Shown here piece after piece: positions 8,361-16,552 of a DNA stretch of 64,000 bases. Under the pieces are notes generated by a model. The model had not been told where the DNA came from and made no database searches. It worked only from the letters and a program-made list of their open reading frames with translations. Position numbers and translations under genes: made by a program. The stretch's first letter is position 1, and each line of letters begins with the position of its first letter. The stretch spans positions 124,001 to 188,000 of the forward strand of contig NZ_PVXL01000046.1 in NCBI RefSeq assembly GCF_002995805.1. The letters are read 5' to 3'. The stretch comes from Neomoorella stamsii. GTDB lineage: Bacteria > Bacillota > DSM-521 > Neomoorellales > Neomoorellaceae.

Positions 8361-9256
8361 GCTGTTTCCCTCCTTGTGGCAGGATGCCGCAGGATCTCCC
8401 TGGCCTTAAGCATTGGGACCGGGTTAACAAAGTGGGTGGTGAGTCCCAGGTCTTTAGGCGCGTAGCCTAGGGCTATACCCATCAGTTCGGTGAAGTAAAA
8501 GATGGGCAAATTGAGCTGCTCGCCATGGGATGCGGCGGCTTGATTCTGCCGCATGTCCAGATTTAAGAAACACAGGGGGCAGGCCGTTACGATGCCCTCG
8601 GCCCCGGCGTCCCGGGCATGGCGCAGGACCTGGTAGATCATCCGTACCCCAATGTCCGTCCGGGCAGTGGCGAGACTCCCACCGCAGCACTCGGTCTTGT
8701 AGGACCAGCTGACGGCCTCGCCGCCCAGGGCTTGAATAAGGTGGTCCATGGTCATGGGGTCTTCCGGGTCGTCAAAGGCCGTAAGCTCTGGCGGCCGGAC
8801 CAGGAGGCAGCCGTAATAGGCCGCCAGCTTCAGCCCCGCCAGGGGCTTGACCACCTGTTCCTTGATCTTCTCCAGGCCGACCCCATTGACCATGACATCC
8901 AGGAAGGCCCGGGTCTTATTGGTGGCCCGGTAATCCCGGCCAATGATTTCACTGATGGTCGCCCGCATACTTTCCGACCCCCGGACGGCGGCCTCGGCAG
9001 CCCGCAGGCGGTTAAAACAGGCGGCGCAGGGCACGGCAACGTCCAGGCCCTCTGCTTCGGCCAGGGCGAGATTCCGGGCCGGCAGGGCCAGGGACAGGAG
9101 GTGGTCATTATTGTGGGCGGCAGTGGCACCGCAGCAGCTCCACTCGGGGATCTCCCACAGCTCCACCCCCAGGTGCCTGGCCACCATTTTGGCCGACTGG
9201 TTGTATTCTTTCGCAGTAGCTTCCAGGGAACAGCCGGGGTAATAGGCGTACTTCAA
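8357..9256 (-). CDS. hdrB: HdrB, CCG-domain subunit of heterodisulfide reductase-like complex
   Basis: The 299-residue protein has two CCG repeats. The first is YYPGCSLE with WSCCGAT and CAACFNRL; the second is YYGCLLV with ECCGGSLAT and CPLCFLNLD. These bind the noncubane [4Fe-4S] clusters that act on the disulfide in HdrB. The start is a TTG (9254-9256) overlapping the hdrC stop, with GGAGGTG 7 bases upstream. In an acetogen the natural electron acceptor of this subunit is not the methanogen CoM-S-S-CoB and remains unknown. Confidence 0.92.
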   Translation of the reverse strand: MKYAYYPGCSLEATAKEYNQSAKMVARHLGVELWEIPEWSCCGATAAHNNDHLLSLALPARNLALAEAEGLDVAVPCAACFNRLRAAEAAVRGSESMRATISEIIGRDYRATNKTRAFLDVMVNGVGLEKIKEQVVKPLAGLKLAAYYGCLLVRPPELTAFDDPEDPMTMDHLIQALGGEAVSWSYKTECCGGSLATARTDIGVRMIYQVLRHARDAGAEGIVTACPLCFLNLDMRQNQAAASHGEQLNLPIFYFTELMGIALGYAPKDLGLTTHFVNPVPMLKAREILRHPATRRETA

Positions 9257-9825
9257 TGCCGGCCACCTCCGTGACTTCGCACCCGGGCAAAGATATTTTT
9301 CACGTCCGCGACATCCCTGATCTTCATGGGGAAAGGACTGATCTTGCCTTTGAATAGTAATGGCGGCGCCAGCAGGGCATCCTTAAAGGGTTGCCCTGAC
9401 TGCAAATTGTACTGGACCATGAGGCCCATCTCGTGGGCGCGGCCGTAGCGTTCCACGCTGCTTAAGAAAGCCTGGTCAAAAATATCCACCTTTTTCTCGT
9501 TAATCATCCCCCGGCGGCGAGCTTCCTGGCGCACGGCTTCCATCAACCGCGGCAGGTTAACTTCCCGGGGGCAGCGGGTGTAACAGGCCTGGCAACTGGC
9601 GCAGAGCCAGGGGGTATGGCTCTTTAAGGCTTCTTCCCCCAGGCCCAGCTGCAGCAGGCGGATAACCTGCCGCGGCGTATAATCCATGGCAAAAGCTACC
9701 GGACAACCGGCCGAGCATTTGCCGCACTGGTAGCAGTCGCTTAAGGTAACGCCGCTGGCGGCTTCTACCTGGCTTTTCAGGGCCAGGTTTTCGCGTAAAG
9801 CACCGGCTAATTCCACCCGTTCCAT
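9253..9825 (-). CDS. hdrC: HdrC, iron-sulfur subunit of heterodisulfide reductase-like complex
   Basis: A 190-residue protein with two [4Fe-4S] motifs, CYQCGKCSAGCPVAFAMDY and CASCQACYTRCPREVNLP, the HdrC hallmark. It connects HdrA with HdrB. The ATG at 9825 is chosen because the GGGTG site is 6 bases upstream; a GTG three codons earlier is possible. It is the first gene of the seven-gene operon. The order hdrCBA-flxDCBA is the reverse of the flxABCD-hdrABC order described in Desulfovibrio. Confidence 0.9.
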   Translation of the reverse strand: MERVELAGALRENLALKSQVEAASGVTLSDCYQCGKCSAGCPVAFAMDYTPRQVIRLLQLGLGEEALKSHTPWLCASCQACYTRCPREVNLPRLMEAVRQEARRRGMINEKKVDIFDQAFLSSVERYGRAHEMGLMVQYNLQSGQPFKDALLAPPLLFKGKISPFPMKIRDVADVKNIFARVRSHGGGRH

Positions 9826-9917
9826 TCTCTTCACCCTCTCCCTTGTTCCTGCCAGAACTTAAACGGCCACAAAAAATACCCTCTTTTATATTCTTGCTGA
9901 CCGGCCAGATTCCTCTT

Positions 9918-9946
9918 TTGGATAGAAAAAAAGCCAGGAATAAAAA
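9918..9946 (+). promoter_or_regulatory. Possible sigma-A promoter of the phosphate symporter gene
   Basis: TTGGAT (9918-9923) and TAAAAA (9941-9946) are separated by 17 bases, 36 bases before the ATG at 9982. The same 150-bp gap must also hold the divergent promoter of the hdr operon, for which I found no clear match. Confidence 0.4.
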
Positions 9947-9981
9947 AACGATCCCCCACATAAAAGCTAAGGGGTGAAATA

Positions 9982-10899
9982 ATGCTCTTCCCTCTCCTGC
10001 AGTTTGCCGCCGGGGTAACTCTCCTCCTCCTGGGGGTACAGTTGTTGCGCCAGGGACTGGTGGCCCTGGGCCGTTCTTACCTGGAAATTATGATCCGCCG
10101 GGCTACGGCTACACCCTGGCAGGGCTTCTTCTGGGGTACGGTGGCCACGGCCCTGATCCAGTCCAGCACGGCCGTCACTGTCCTCACCGTGGGCCTGGTA
10201 GACGGCGGCGTTATTTCCTTCTATCAAAGCCTGGGGGTAATCCTGGGGGCCAATGTCGGCACCTGTGTAACCGTCCAGCTCCTGGCTCTAAAGTTAAGTA
10301 AAATTGCCCTGCCGGCCCTGATCATCAGCATCCCTTTAATTCTGTCCCCCTCCACCCGGGCTGCCGGGACGGCCTGCGTAAGTATAGGGTTAATCTTCTT
10401 CAGCCTGGACCTCATGGCTTCATCCCTCCTGCCTTTTAAAGACAGCCCCGCCCTCCTCGGCCTTTTGAGCGCCGCCGCCACCAGCCCCTGGCAGGGAATC
10501 CTGGCGGGTACCCTGCTTACCGGCTTTCTCCACTCCAGCAGTGTCGTTGCGGGTATGGCCATGGTCCTGGCCGGCCACGGCGTCCTGCCACCCCTGGCAG
10601 CCCTACATATTGTCCTGGGGGCCAATATCGGCACCTGCCTGACGGCCCTCATTGCCGCCCTCTTTTCCTCCCGGGCCGCCAAAAGGACGGCCCTGGCCCA
10701 CTTTGTGATCAATGTCACCGGGGCCATCCTCTGTCTACCCTTCTTGCCCATGGCGCTCCATTTCATTAACTGGCTCACGCCGGACCTGCCCCGCCAGGTG
10801 GCCCATTTCCACACCCTTTTTAACCTGGTCTCTTCCCTGGCTGCCCTGCCCTTTGTCGGCCTCCTGGCCTGGCTATTGGTAACATTGCTGCCGGACTAA
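9982..10899 (+). CDS. Na+/phosphate symporter (NptA/PhoU-less PF02690 type)
   Basis: The 305-residue membrane protein has two Na/Pi-cotransporter repeats: ALIQSSTAVTVLTVG near residue 52 with GANVGTCVTV, and FLHSSSVVAGMAM near residue 178 with GANIGTCLTA. The QSS/HSS and GANxGT motifs form the ion and phosphate path in this family. The C-terminal PhoU domain found in longer homologues is absent. The ATG has AAGGGGTG 7 bases upstream. It is divergently oriented from the hdr operon and convergent with the next gene; no operon partner is visible. Confidence 0.88.
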   Translation: MLFPLLQFAAGVTLLLLGVQLLRQGLVALGRSYLEIMIRRATATPWQGFFWGTVATALIQSSTAVTVLTVGLVDGGVISFYQSLGVILGANVGTCVTVQLLALKLSKIALPALIISIPLILSPSTRAAGTACVSIGLIFFSLDLMASSLLPFKDSPALLGLLSAAATSPWQGILAGTLLTGFLHSSSVVAGMAMVLAGHGVLPPLAALHIVLGANIGTCLTALIAALFSSRAAKRTALAHFVINVTGAILCLPFLPMALHFINWLTPDLPRQVAHFHTLFNLVSSLAALPFVGLLAWLLVTLLPD

Positions 10900-10916
10900 T
10901 TTTGGCCAGCACATTT

Positions 10917-12053
10917 TTACCGGGCCAGGCGAAAGATGGCGTAGCGCCCTGTGAGGTACTGCCAGAGGTCTTCATAAGTGTCCCCGCCGAAAAGGACGTC
11001 CACCAGGCGCCGGGCCACTTCCGGGTTGGCCGCAACCAGCCGGTGTACCATTGGCGTCAGGGCATAGACTACCCGGGCAATACGCCAGGCATAATGCAAA
11101 GATGGCAATACCTCGGCGTGTATTTTCTTTGTATAATCTTCCAGCCCGCCCTGGCCGGCCAGGGCGGCTGAAATTGCCTCTGCCGCCAGGCGGCCGCTCC
11201 TCAAGGCATAGTAGATGCCTTCCCCGGAAAAGGGATCAACCAGCCCGGCGGCATCACCGGCCAGCACCGCCCTGCCCGTATGTAAAGTACCGGCCTTACC
11301 GCTGGCGGCAGGAATAACGGCGCCGCGGCAGCGTATTCCCTCCGGTATTTTCAGCCCCATACCCCGGCAAAAATCCTGGAAGTAGCGCTGCAGGCCCTTC
11401 ACCTGCCGGGTAAAGGAACCAATCCCCACCGACAGGTGATCCCCTTTAGGAAATATCCAGCCATACCCAGCCGGGATGCCGCCGTAGCTCAAATGCACCC
11501 GGCCCCGGTATTCAGCCAGGACCCCTTCGTCAACCGGTATTTCACATTCCAGGGTCACACCGGCAGCCGTCCCAGTATTAAAGGGCAGGCTCTTGCGGAC
11601 CAGGCTCCTGGCCCCATCAGCCCCGACCAGGAAATCACCCTGGAAGATACTACCGTCTTCTCCGTAAATTGTTACACCGGTCGCCGTTTCGACCACAGCC
11701 GTTACCCTGCAGCCATCACGGATTGTGGCCCCGGCGGCGGCCGCCTGTTCCAGCAACCAGGCATCCAGCTTTTCCCTGCCGACCATTCGGATGACCGGCT
11801 GCTGGTAAACTATGTTAATGGGCCTTTCCTGGCGATGGTAAAAAATAACTTCCCGGGTGCTATCTTCGCTTAATTTTTCCCAGCCCGGTTCCAGTTCCCC
11901 CAGGGCTTTGCCCGTTAAACCGCCACCACAGGGTTTGTAGCGGGGAAACCTGGCCTTATCCAAAATTAAAACCTTCAGTCCCCGGCGGGCCAGCAAGCGG
12001 CCGCAGGTACTGCCTGCCGGCCCGGCGCCACAGATGATGACATCGTACTTCAC
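10917..12053 (-). CDS. Geranylgeranyl-reductase-family FAD oxidoreductase
   Basis: The 378-residue flavoprotein begins YDVIICGAGPAGSTCGRLLA (FAD Rossmann motif), then KPCGGGLTGKAL, the PCGGxL signature of geranylgeranyl reductases. Further on come FLVGADGARSLVRK (DG motif) and AVLAGDAAGLVDPFSGEGIYYALRSG (the GD FAD-ribityl motif). The family reduces isoprenoid double bonds (menaquinone side chains, archaeal-type lipids, chlorophyll). Here menaquinone or another polyprenyl chain is a plausible but unproven substrate. The GTG start has GAGGAG 9 bases upstream. The gene stands alone. Confidence 0.82.
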   Translation of the reverse strand: MKYDVIICGAGPAGSTCGRLLARRGLKVLILDKARFPRYKPCGGGLTGKALGELEPGWEKLSEDSTREVIFYHRQERPINIVYQQPVIRMVGREKLDAWLLEQAAAAGATIRDGCRVTAVVETATGVTIYGEDGSIFQGDFLVGADGARSLVRKSLPFNTGTAAGVTLECEIPVDEGVLAEYRGRVHLSYGGIPAGYGWIFPKGDHLSVGIGSFTRQVKGLQRYFQDFCRGMGLKIPEGIRCRGAVIPAASGKAGTLHTGRAVLAGDAAGLVDPFSGEGIYYALRSGRLAAEAISAALAGQGGLEDYTKKIHAEVLPSLHYAWRIARVVYALTPMVHRLVAANPEVARRLVDVLFGGDTYEDLWQYLTGRYAIFRLAR

Positions 12054-12178
12054 GTCAACCTGCTCCTCTGGAAATAATAGTTTTTTAGTAACTTTTTCTT
12101 TTAATTATACCCGTATACAGCCCGGGGAAAAGGCCATAATAAGATTGAATTTGGATTTGCCATAAGGAGGATATAGAC

Positions 12179-12673
12179 ATGGCCAAGACAGTAGTTGCCA
12201 TCTTTAGCAATGAACAGGTAGCCAGGGAAGCAGTCGAAGACCTGCGCCGGGCCGGTTTCGACAAGGAGATATCCATCCTGGCCCGCGACAAGGGCGGTGA
12301 GGCAAACGGCCGGGAAGGCGAAGGTGGCCTCAACATGGGCATTGACGCCGGTGGCATTAGCGATGGCGTTACTACCGGCGGTGTCCTGGGCGGCCTGGCC
12401 GGCCTGGCAGCCGGGGCCGGGGCCCTGTTCATTCCCGGGCTGGGTCCCCTTATTGCGGCCGGTCCCATTGCCGGCCTGCTTTCAGGAGCGGCCACAGGCG
12501 GCGTTGCCGGCGGGCTAATCGACTGGGGTATCCCGGAAGCCGAAGGCCGGGAATATGAAAATGAAATCCGCCAGGGGAAATTGCTGGTTTCCGTTCGTTG
12601 TGACGACCAGCGCGCCGACCAGGCTAACCGCATTTTGAAGGATCACGGTGCGGACCGGGTACGCATCCACTAG
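12179..12673 (+). CDS. YflT/general stress protein 17M-like, glycine-zipper protein
   Basis: The 164-residue protein starts TVVAIFSNEQVAREAVEDL, a ferredoxin-like fold opening typical of the YflT/GSP17M domain, and ends in a matching beta strand (LLVSVRCDDQ). Between them (residues about 60-120) is a very Gly/Ala-rich stretch with repeated GG and GxxxG spacing that could insert into a membrane as a hairpin. An AAGGAGG site precedes the ATG. Stress-induced homologues are known in Bacillus; the molecular function is unknown. Confidence 0.7.
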   Translation: MAKTVVAIFSNEQVAREAVEDLRRAGFDKEISILARDKGGEANGREGEGGLNMGIDAGGISDGVTTGGVLGGLAGLAAGAGALFIPGLGPLIAAGPIAGLLSGAATGGVAGGLIDWGIPEAEGREYENEIRQGKLLVSVRCDDQRADQANRILKDHGADRVRIH

Positions 12674-12684
12674 GCTTTAAATTA

Positions 12685-12722
12685 ACAGGCCGGGGTCTAA
12701 AACCCGGCCTGTCACTTTTATC
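12685..12722 (+). terminator. Intrinsic terminator after the stress protein gene
   Basis: ACAGGCCGGG (12685-12694) pairs perfectly with CCCGGCCTGT (12703-12712) around an 8-base loop. The tail CACTTTTATC has only a short T run. Confidence 0.65.
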
Positions 12723-12828
12723 GTACCCACCTTTATTTTGGCGCCCGTACCAGTAATGTCTTGTATGGTGAGGAGGATATCTGTCGAAGCTAATTGACAG
12801 GAGGGCAGTACAAAAAGGAGGCTTGATC

Positions 12829-13008
12829 ATGGCCAGAAGGCGCGGGGTTATGTCCGATGCTCTGAAGTATGAACTGGCCCGGGAGTTGGGTGTTTACGAC
12901 ACCGTGGCCAGGGAAGGGTGGGGTGGCGTGCCATCCCGGCAGTGCGGCAACCTGGTCCGGCTAGCCATTGAAAAAGCTGAACAAATGGTGAGGCAAAACC
13001 AGTTGTAA
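12829..13008 (+). CDS. Alpha/beta-type small acid-soluble spore protein
   Basis: The 59-residue protein contains LKYELARELGVYD, WGGVPSRQCGNLVRLAIEKAEQ, the two conserved helices of alpha/beta-type SASPs that coat spore DNA. The GPR-protease region falls in the first motif (ELAREL in place of the usual EIA-EFGV). The ATG at 12829 is preferred over the in-frame TTG at 12823 because AAAGGAGG ends 7 bases before the ATG but only 1 before the TTG. It shows that the host forms spores. Confidence 0.9.
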   Translation: MARRRGVMSDALKYELARELGVYDTVAREGWGGVPSRQCGNLVRLAIEKAEQMVRQNQL

Positions 13009-13017
13009 CTGCCCCCG

Positions 13018-13050
13018 GCCGGCAAGCCAGCAGGCTTCCGGCTTATTTTC
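13018..13050 (+). terminator. Intrinsic terminator between the SASP gene and the convergent fliY
   Basis: GCCGG-C-AAGCC pairs with GGCTTCCGGC around AGCA, with one bulged C, followed by TTATTTTC. It lies between convergent genes and is oriented for the SASP transcript. Confidence 0.75.
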
Positions 13051-13058
13051 TTATCCCC

Positions 13059-14195
13059 CTATTGCCGCAAATGGTTAATACGTTCATAGGGCTCCATAAT
13101 GTGGGTAATCCGGACGCCAAAATTTTCGTTGACGACAACCACTTCTCCCCGGGCAATGGGTGTACCGTTAACGGTAATTTGCACCGGCTCTTCCACCAGG
13201 CGGTCCAGTTCGACTATGGCGCCCGGGGCCAGGTTTAAAATATCCCGGATACGCTTCATGGCTGTCCCTAGAATGACCTCCACATCCAGGGGTACGTCCA
13301 GGATCAAGTCAATATTGCGCGCCGGCGTACCATATACCTGCCCGCGGCGCTCATTTGGACTCTGGGCTGGCGGTACCGGTGCTGCCGGTGGTACGAAGGT
13401 TGCTCCAGTTCCGGGTTTCTCTGCTGCCGGTGTAGCTGTCATTGTGACGGATACCGCGGCCCGGTCCGTTGTATGGTTACCAGGCATGGTTTCCCAAGCT
13501 GGAGGAGTATCCTCCAGGGCCGCTCCTGCTTCCGGTGCCTGGGGGTTCATGAGCATTGCCACTTCAGCTTTAGCTACTTCCACCGGCATAACCTGCATGA
13601 TCTGGCTATCAATCAGGTCCTCAATTTCCATTTTAAAATATACTACTGCTATCTCCTGGTCCTCGGGCCAGGGAAAAGTGTAGCTTTCGTTGCCAAAGCG
13701 CACGGCCGTCAGCCGGGGCGGGCTGATTTTGACGTTGCGTTGAAAGATGGTCGCCATGGAAGTCGCTGCGCTGCCGATCATTTGGTTCATGGCTTCCGCC
13801 ACGGCGCTGCTCTTAATTTCATCCAGCTCCGGTTGAACATCCCGGCCGCTGCCGCCCATCATCAAGTCGGCAATAACGGCGGCGTCGCTGACTTTTATCA
13901 TTAGCAGGTTGGACCCCTCAAGCCCTTCGGTGAAGTTAACTTCTACCAGGATATAGGGTACCTGGAAGTTGGCGAGAAGTTCCGCCGGGGTCATTATTGC
14001 AATGGACGGCGTTGTTATCAGGACGCGTTTATTCAGGATCTGCGACAGGGCCGTGGCCGCGCTGCCCATAGAAATATTGCCAATTTCGCCCAGGGTATCC
14101 TTTTCCAGGTCCGTCAAAGTTGCTTCTCCTGCTGGTGGTTCCAGCCTGCCATTTAACAGGGCGTCAATTTCCTCCTGAGACAAAAAGTCGGCCAT
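13059..14195 (-). CDS. fliY: FliY, flagellar switch protein and CheY-P phosphatase
   Basis: The 378-residue protein opens with FLSQEEIDALL, the CheY-P-binding N-terminal peptide shared with FliM. Two CheC-type phosphatase helices follow: DLEKDTLGEIGNISMGSAAT and ELDEIKSSAVAEAMNQMIGS, each with the E-x2-N pair. After a Pro/Ala/Thr-rich linker (residues about 225-295), a C-terminal SpoA/FliN domain (VILGTAMKRIRDILNLAPGA, EVVVVNENFGVRI) builds the C-ring. It is the last gene of the cheD-R-C-Y-fliM-fliY run. A separate fliN-like gene exists at 30.6 kb. Confidence 0.95.
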   Translation of the reverse strand: MADFLSQEEIDALLNGRLEPPAGEATLTDLEKDTLGEIGNISMGSAATALSQILNKRVLITTPSIAIMTPAELLANFQVPYILVEVNFTEGLEGSNLLMIKVSDAAVIADLMMGGSGRDVQPELDEIKSSAVAEAMNQMIGSAATSMATIFQRNVKISPPRLTAVRFGNESYTFPWPEDQEIAVVYFKMEIEDLIDSQIMQVMPVEVAKAEVAMLMNPQAPEAGAALEDTPPAWETMPGNHTTDRAAVSVTMTATPAAEKPGTGATFVPPAAPVPPAQSPNERRGQVYGTPARNIDLILDVPLDVEVILGTAMKRIRDILNLAPGAIVELDRLVEEPVQITVNGTPIARGEVVVVNENFGVRITHIMEPYERINHLRQ

Positions 14196-14198
14196 TTA

Positions 14199-15170
14199 TT
14201 ATACCACCTCCGTTACCTGGACGGCAATCTTCTGGCCCACAACCCCGGGCTGGACCTTAAACTTGAGGTGACCGTCAACGTAAAGTTCCAGGTCTTCGCC
14301 CACCACTTTTTCCAGGGTAATGACATCCCCTACCTGGAGCTGGATAAAATCCCGCACCGGCAGCCTGGTACGGCCACAGTAGGCAATCAGCTCCACCGGT
14401 ACTCCGGCCAGGATTTGTTCGACCACGGCCCGGTAATCGGACCTGGCTTCCCCTTCACCGGGAGCAGCAAACCAGTGGCTGGCCGACAGGCGGGAAATAA
14501 CCGGTTCCAGGAGCATATAGGGCAGGCACAGGTTTAACAGGCCTTCATGCTGGCTGACCGTTGTGCTTAAGGTAATGACGGCCACCGTCTCGTTGGGAGA
14601 AATGGCCTGGGTAAACTGGGGATTGGTTTCCATGGATTCCAGTTTCGGCGTGAAGTTCTGGATATCCGCCCAGGAATAGATCAGCTGCTCCAGGATACGG
14701 CTATTTAACCGCCGCAGGACATGGAGTTCAATCTCCGTCAGGTCCCTCTTGGACGCCAGCATTTCTCCCCGGCCGCCAAAGAGCAGGTCGATAATGGGAA
14801 AGACAAAATTCATGTTGATCTGCAGGACGGCTGATCCCTTCAGGGGCTCCAGGGTAAAGACATTCATCAAGGTCGGCGTCGGCAGGGACAGGATAAAATC
14901 TTCATAGGTCATCTGTTCTACCGAAACAATCTTTACCTGGATATTGGCCCTGAGGTATGCCGACAGGAAGTTGGCCACCATGCGGCCGTAATTTTCGTGA
15001 ATCATGTACAGGGTGCGCAGCTGTTCTTTGGAAAATTTATTGGGCCGGCGGAAGTCATATTTTTTGGCTTTCGGCGCTACATCATCCTTGATGGTTTCCG
15101 CCTGGACCTCCCCGCTGGTCAGGGCCTGCAGCAGGGCATCAATCTCCGCCTGGGACAGGACGTCGGCCAT
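14199..15170 (-). CDS. fliM: FliM, flagellar motor switch protein
   Basis: The protein has 323 residues with an N-terminal DVLSQAEIDALLQAL CheY-binding motif, the central CheC-like FliM domain (NYGRMVANFLSAYLR; GGRGEM) and a C-terminal SpoA domain (PVRDFIQLQVGDVITLEK). It lies 3 bp upstream of fliY and shares its transcript. It binds CheY-P and couples it to rotation reversal. Confidence 0.96.
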   Translation of the reverse strand: MADVLSQAEIDALLQALTSGEVQAETIKDDVAPKAKKYDFRRPNKFSKEQLRTLYMIHENYGRMVANFLSAYLRANIQVKIVSVEQMTYEDFILSLPTPTLMNVFTLEPLKGSAVLQINMNFVFPIIDLLFGGRGEMLASKRDLTEIELHVLRRLNSRILEQLIYSWADIQNFTPKLESMETNPQFTQAISPNETVAVITLSTTVSQHEGLLNLCLPYMLLEPVISRLSASHWFAAPGEGEARSDYRAVVEQILAGVPVELIAYCGRTRLPVRDFIQLQVGDVITLEKVVGEDLELYVDGHLKFKVQPGVVGQKIAVQVTEVV

Positions 15171-15182
15171 TATACCACCCGC

Positions 15183-15545
15183 TTACGCCAGGACCTTTTC
15201 CAGGGCCTGGAGGACGCGATCTTGCTGGAAGGGTTTGACGATAAAATCCCTGGCCCCGGCCTGAATGGCTTCCATGACCATTAACTGCTGGCCCATGGCA
15301 CTGCACATGATAATCCTGGCATTGGGATCGATTTGCTTGATGGCCTTCACGGCGGCGATGCCGTCCATTTCCGGCATGGTAATATCCATGGTGACTACAT
15401 CGGGACGGAGTTCCTGGTACATGGCTACAGCCTTTTGCCCGTTTTCTGCTTCCCCGGCTATTTCGTAGCCATTTTTTAAAAGGATGTCCTTAATCATCAT
15501 GCGCATGAAGGCGGCATCGTCTACGACTAAGACTCGCTTACCCAT
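15183..15545 (-). CDS. cheY: CheY, chemotaxis response regulator
   Basis: The 120-residue single receiver domain contains VLVVDDAAFMRMMI (acidic pocket), VVTMDITMPEMDG (phospho-acceptor Asp near residue 54), MCSAMGQ (Thr/Ser switch position) and DFIVKPF (conserved Lys). The ATG follows CGGAGGGAGACTAGTTC. This ribosome site lies at the edge of the dispersed repeat copy 2. Confidence 0.95.
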   Translation of the reverse strand: MGKRVLVVDDAAFMRMMIKDILLKNGYEIAGEAENGQKAVAMYQELRPDVVTMDITMPEMDGIAAVKAIKQIDPNARIIMCSAMGQQLMVMEAIQAGARDFIVKPFQQDRVLQALEKVLA

Positions 15546-15563
15546 GAACTAGTCTCCCTCCGA

Positions 15564-15849
15564 AAATAGCGTTCTGTCAAAAATGGTGCCTACTGATGGG
15601 GATATGTCCCTCCGCCGCTCAGGAGTTACGCGCCGACAGGACTATGGCTCGGTTCGGACCGCTACTCGCCGCCTGCGGATTGCCAATGAACAGGCTCCTG
15701 GTTCCGCCAACTTTACTCCTTCTATAAGTTTAATATTGTTCCCTCACAAAGGTACGCTCAGGCGTCCTCGGCTGCGGCAGCGGTTGCCTCACCTCGCCTG
15801 TCCTTTTGACCTACGCTCCCCTATTCGCGGCTCCGGGACATATCCCCAC
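15564..15849 (+). repeat. ~255-bp dispersed element, copy 2, with 34-bp conserved flank
   Basis: The core 15598-15849 is bounded by a perfect inverted pair, ggggatatgtccc and gggacatatcccc. It matches copy 3 closely along its length and copy 1 in reverse. The flank 15564-15597 (aaatagcgttctgtcaaaaa and on) is shared only with copy 3. It fills the gap between cheC and cheY. The remaining sequence up to 15879 holds no gene that I can support. Confidence 0.88.
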
Positions 15850-15879
15850 CCTAAGCTCAGAAAAATTTTAAGCAGGCGT

Positions 15880-16500
15880 TCAGTCCAGCTGCAGGCCTAG
15901 GGACTGCAGGATCTTGCCCAGGGCCTCGTTTTCAGGAATCAGGAAGAAATGGCCGCTGATGGTTATTGCCTCACTGTAAAACTTGGTTTCGATGACCAGG
16001 GCACAGTCGGAAAAATAACCCCCTTCCAGGAAAGCCGAACTTAAAACGGCCCCCAGCATGTCGAAGGCAAAGGCAGGTACCGTAGGTTTAAACTCCAGCC
16101 GGCAAAATTCAGCAAAGGCATTTAAAAAAGAGCCTGTCAGGATATTACCAAGTTCGGTCAGGACGGAACTCCCCATCTCATCCAGTTCCCTGGTGGTACC
16201 TTGGGGCTTACCCAGTAAAAGATCGATTAACAGGTAAGCGCTGGGCTCACTTAGGAGGAAAAAAATCTTGCTGGGCGCCGGGCCACTAACGGTAAATTCG
16301 ACGCAGGCGACGGGGTCTTCCTCATAACCGACCAGGGCCGTTATTTCCTGCAAAGGTAATACCCCTGCCCGGGGTACAGTCATCTGGATGCGGCTGCCCA
16401 GCATGCTGGCCAGGGCCGTAGCCGCGTTGCCGGCGCCGATGTTCCCTATTTCCTTCAGGGCATCAAGGTGGAGAGCATTGAGCTTCTCCCAGGGTTCCAT
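15880..16500 (-). CDS. cheC: CheC-family CheY-P phosphatase
   Basis: The 206-residue protein carries the two duplicated CheC motifs, LDALKEIGNIGAGNAATALA and ELDEMGSSVLTELGNILTGS, each with the catalytic E-x2-N. It lacks a SpoA domain, as expected for CheC. The ATG at 16500 is chosen because AAGGAGGGAGG ends 5 bases before it; an in-frame upstream ATG has no such site. CheC works with CheD (17.3 kb) in Bacillus-type adaptation. Confidence 0.92.
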   Translation of the reverse strand: MEPWEKLNALHLDALKEIGNIGAGNAATALASMLGSRIQMTVPRAGVLPLQEITALVGYEEDPVACVEFTVSGPAPSKIFFLLSEPSAYLLIDLLLGKPQGTTRELDEMGSSVLTELGNILTGSFLNAFAEFCRLEFKPTVPAFAFDMLGAVLSSAFLEGGYFSDCALVIETKFYSEAITISGHFFLIPENEALGKILQSLGLQLD

Positions 16501-16552
16501 GTGTCCTCCCTCCTTTTCTTCGCTGGCGACGATAATCATCTCTGCGTCAGGA

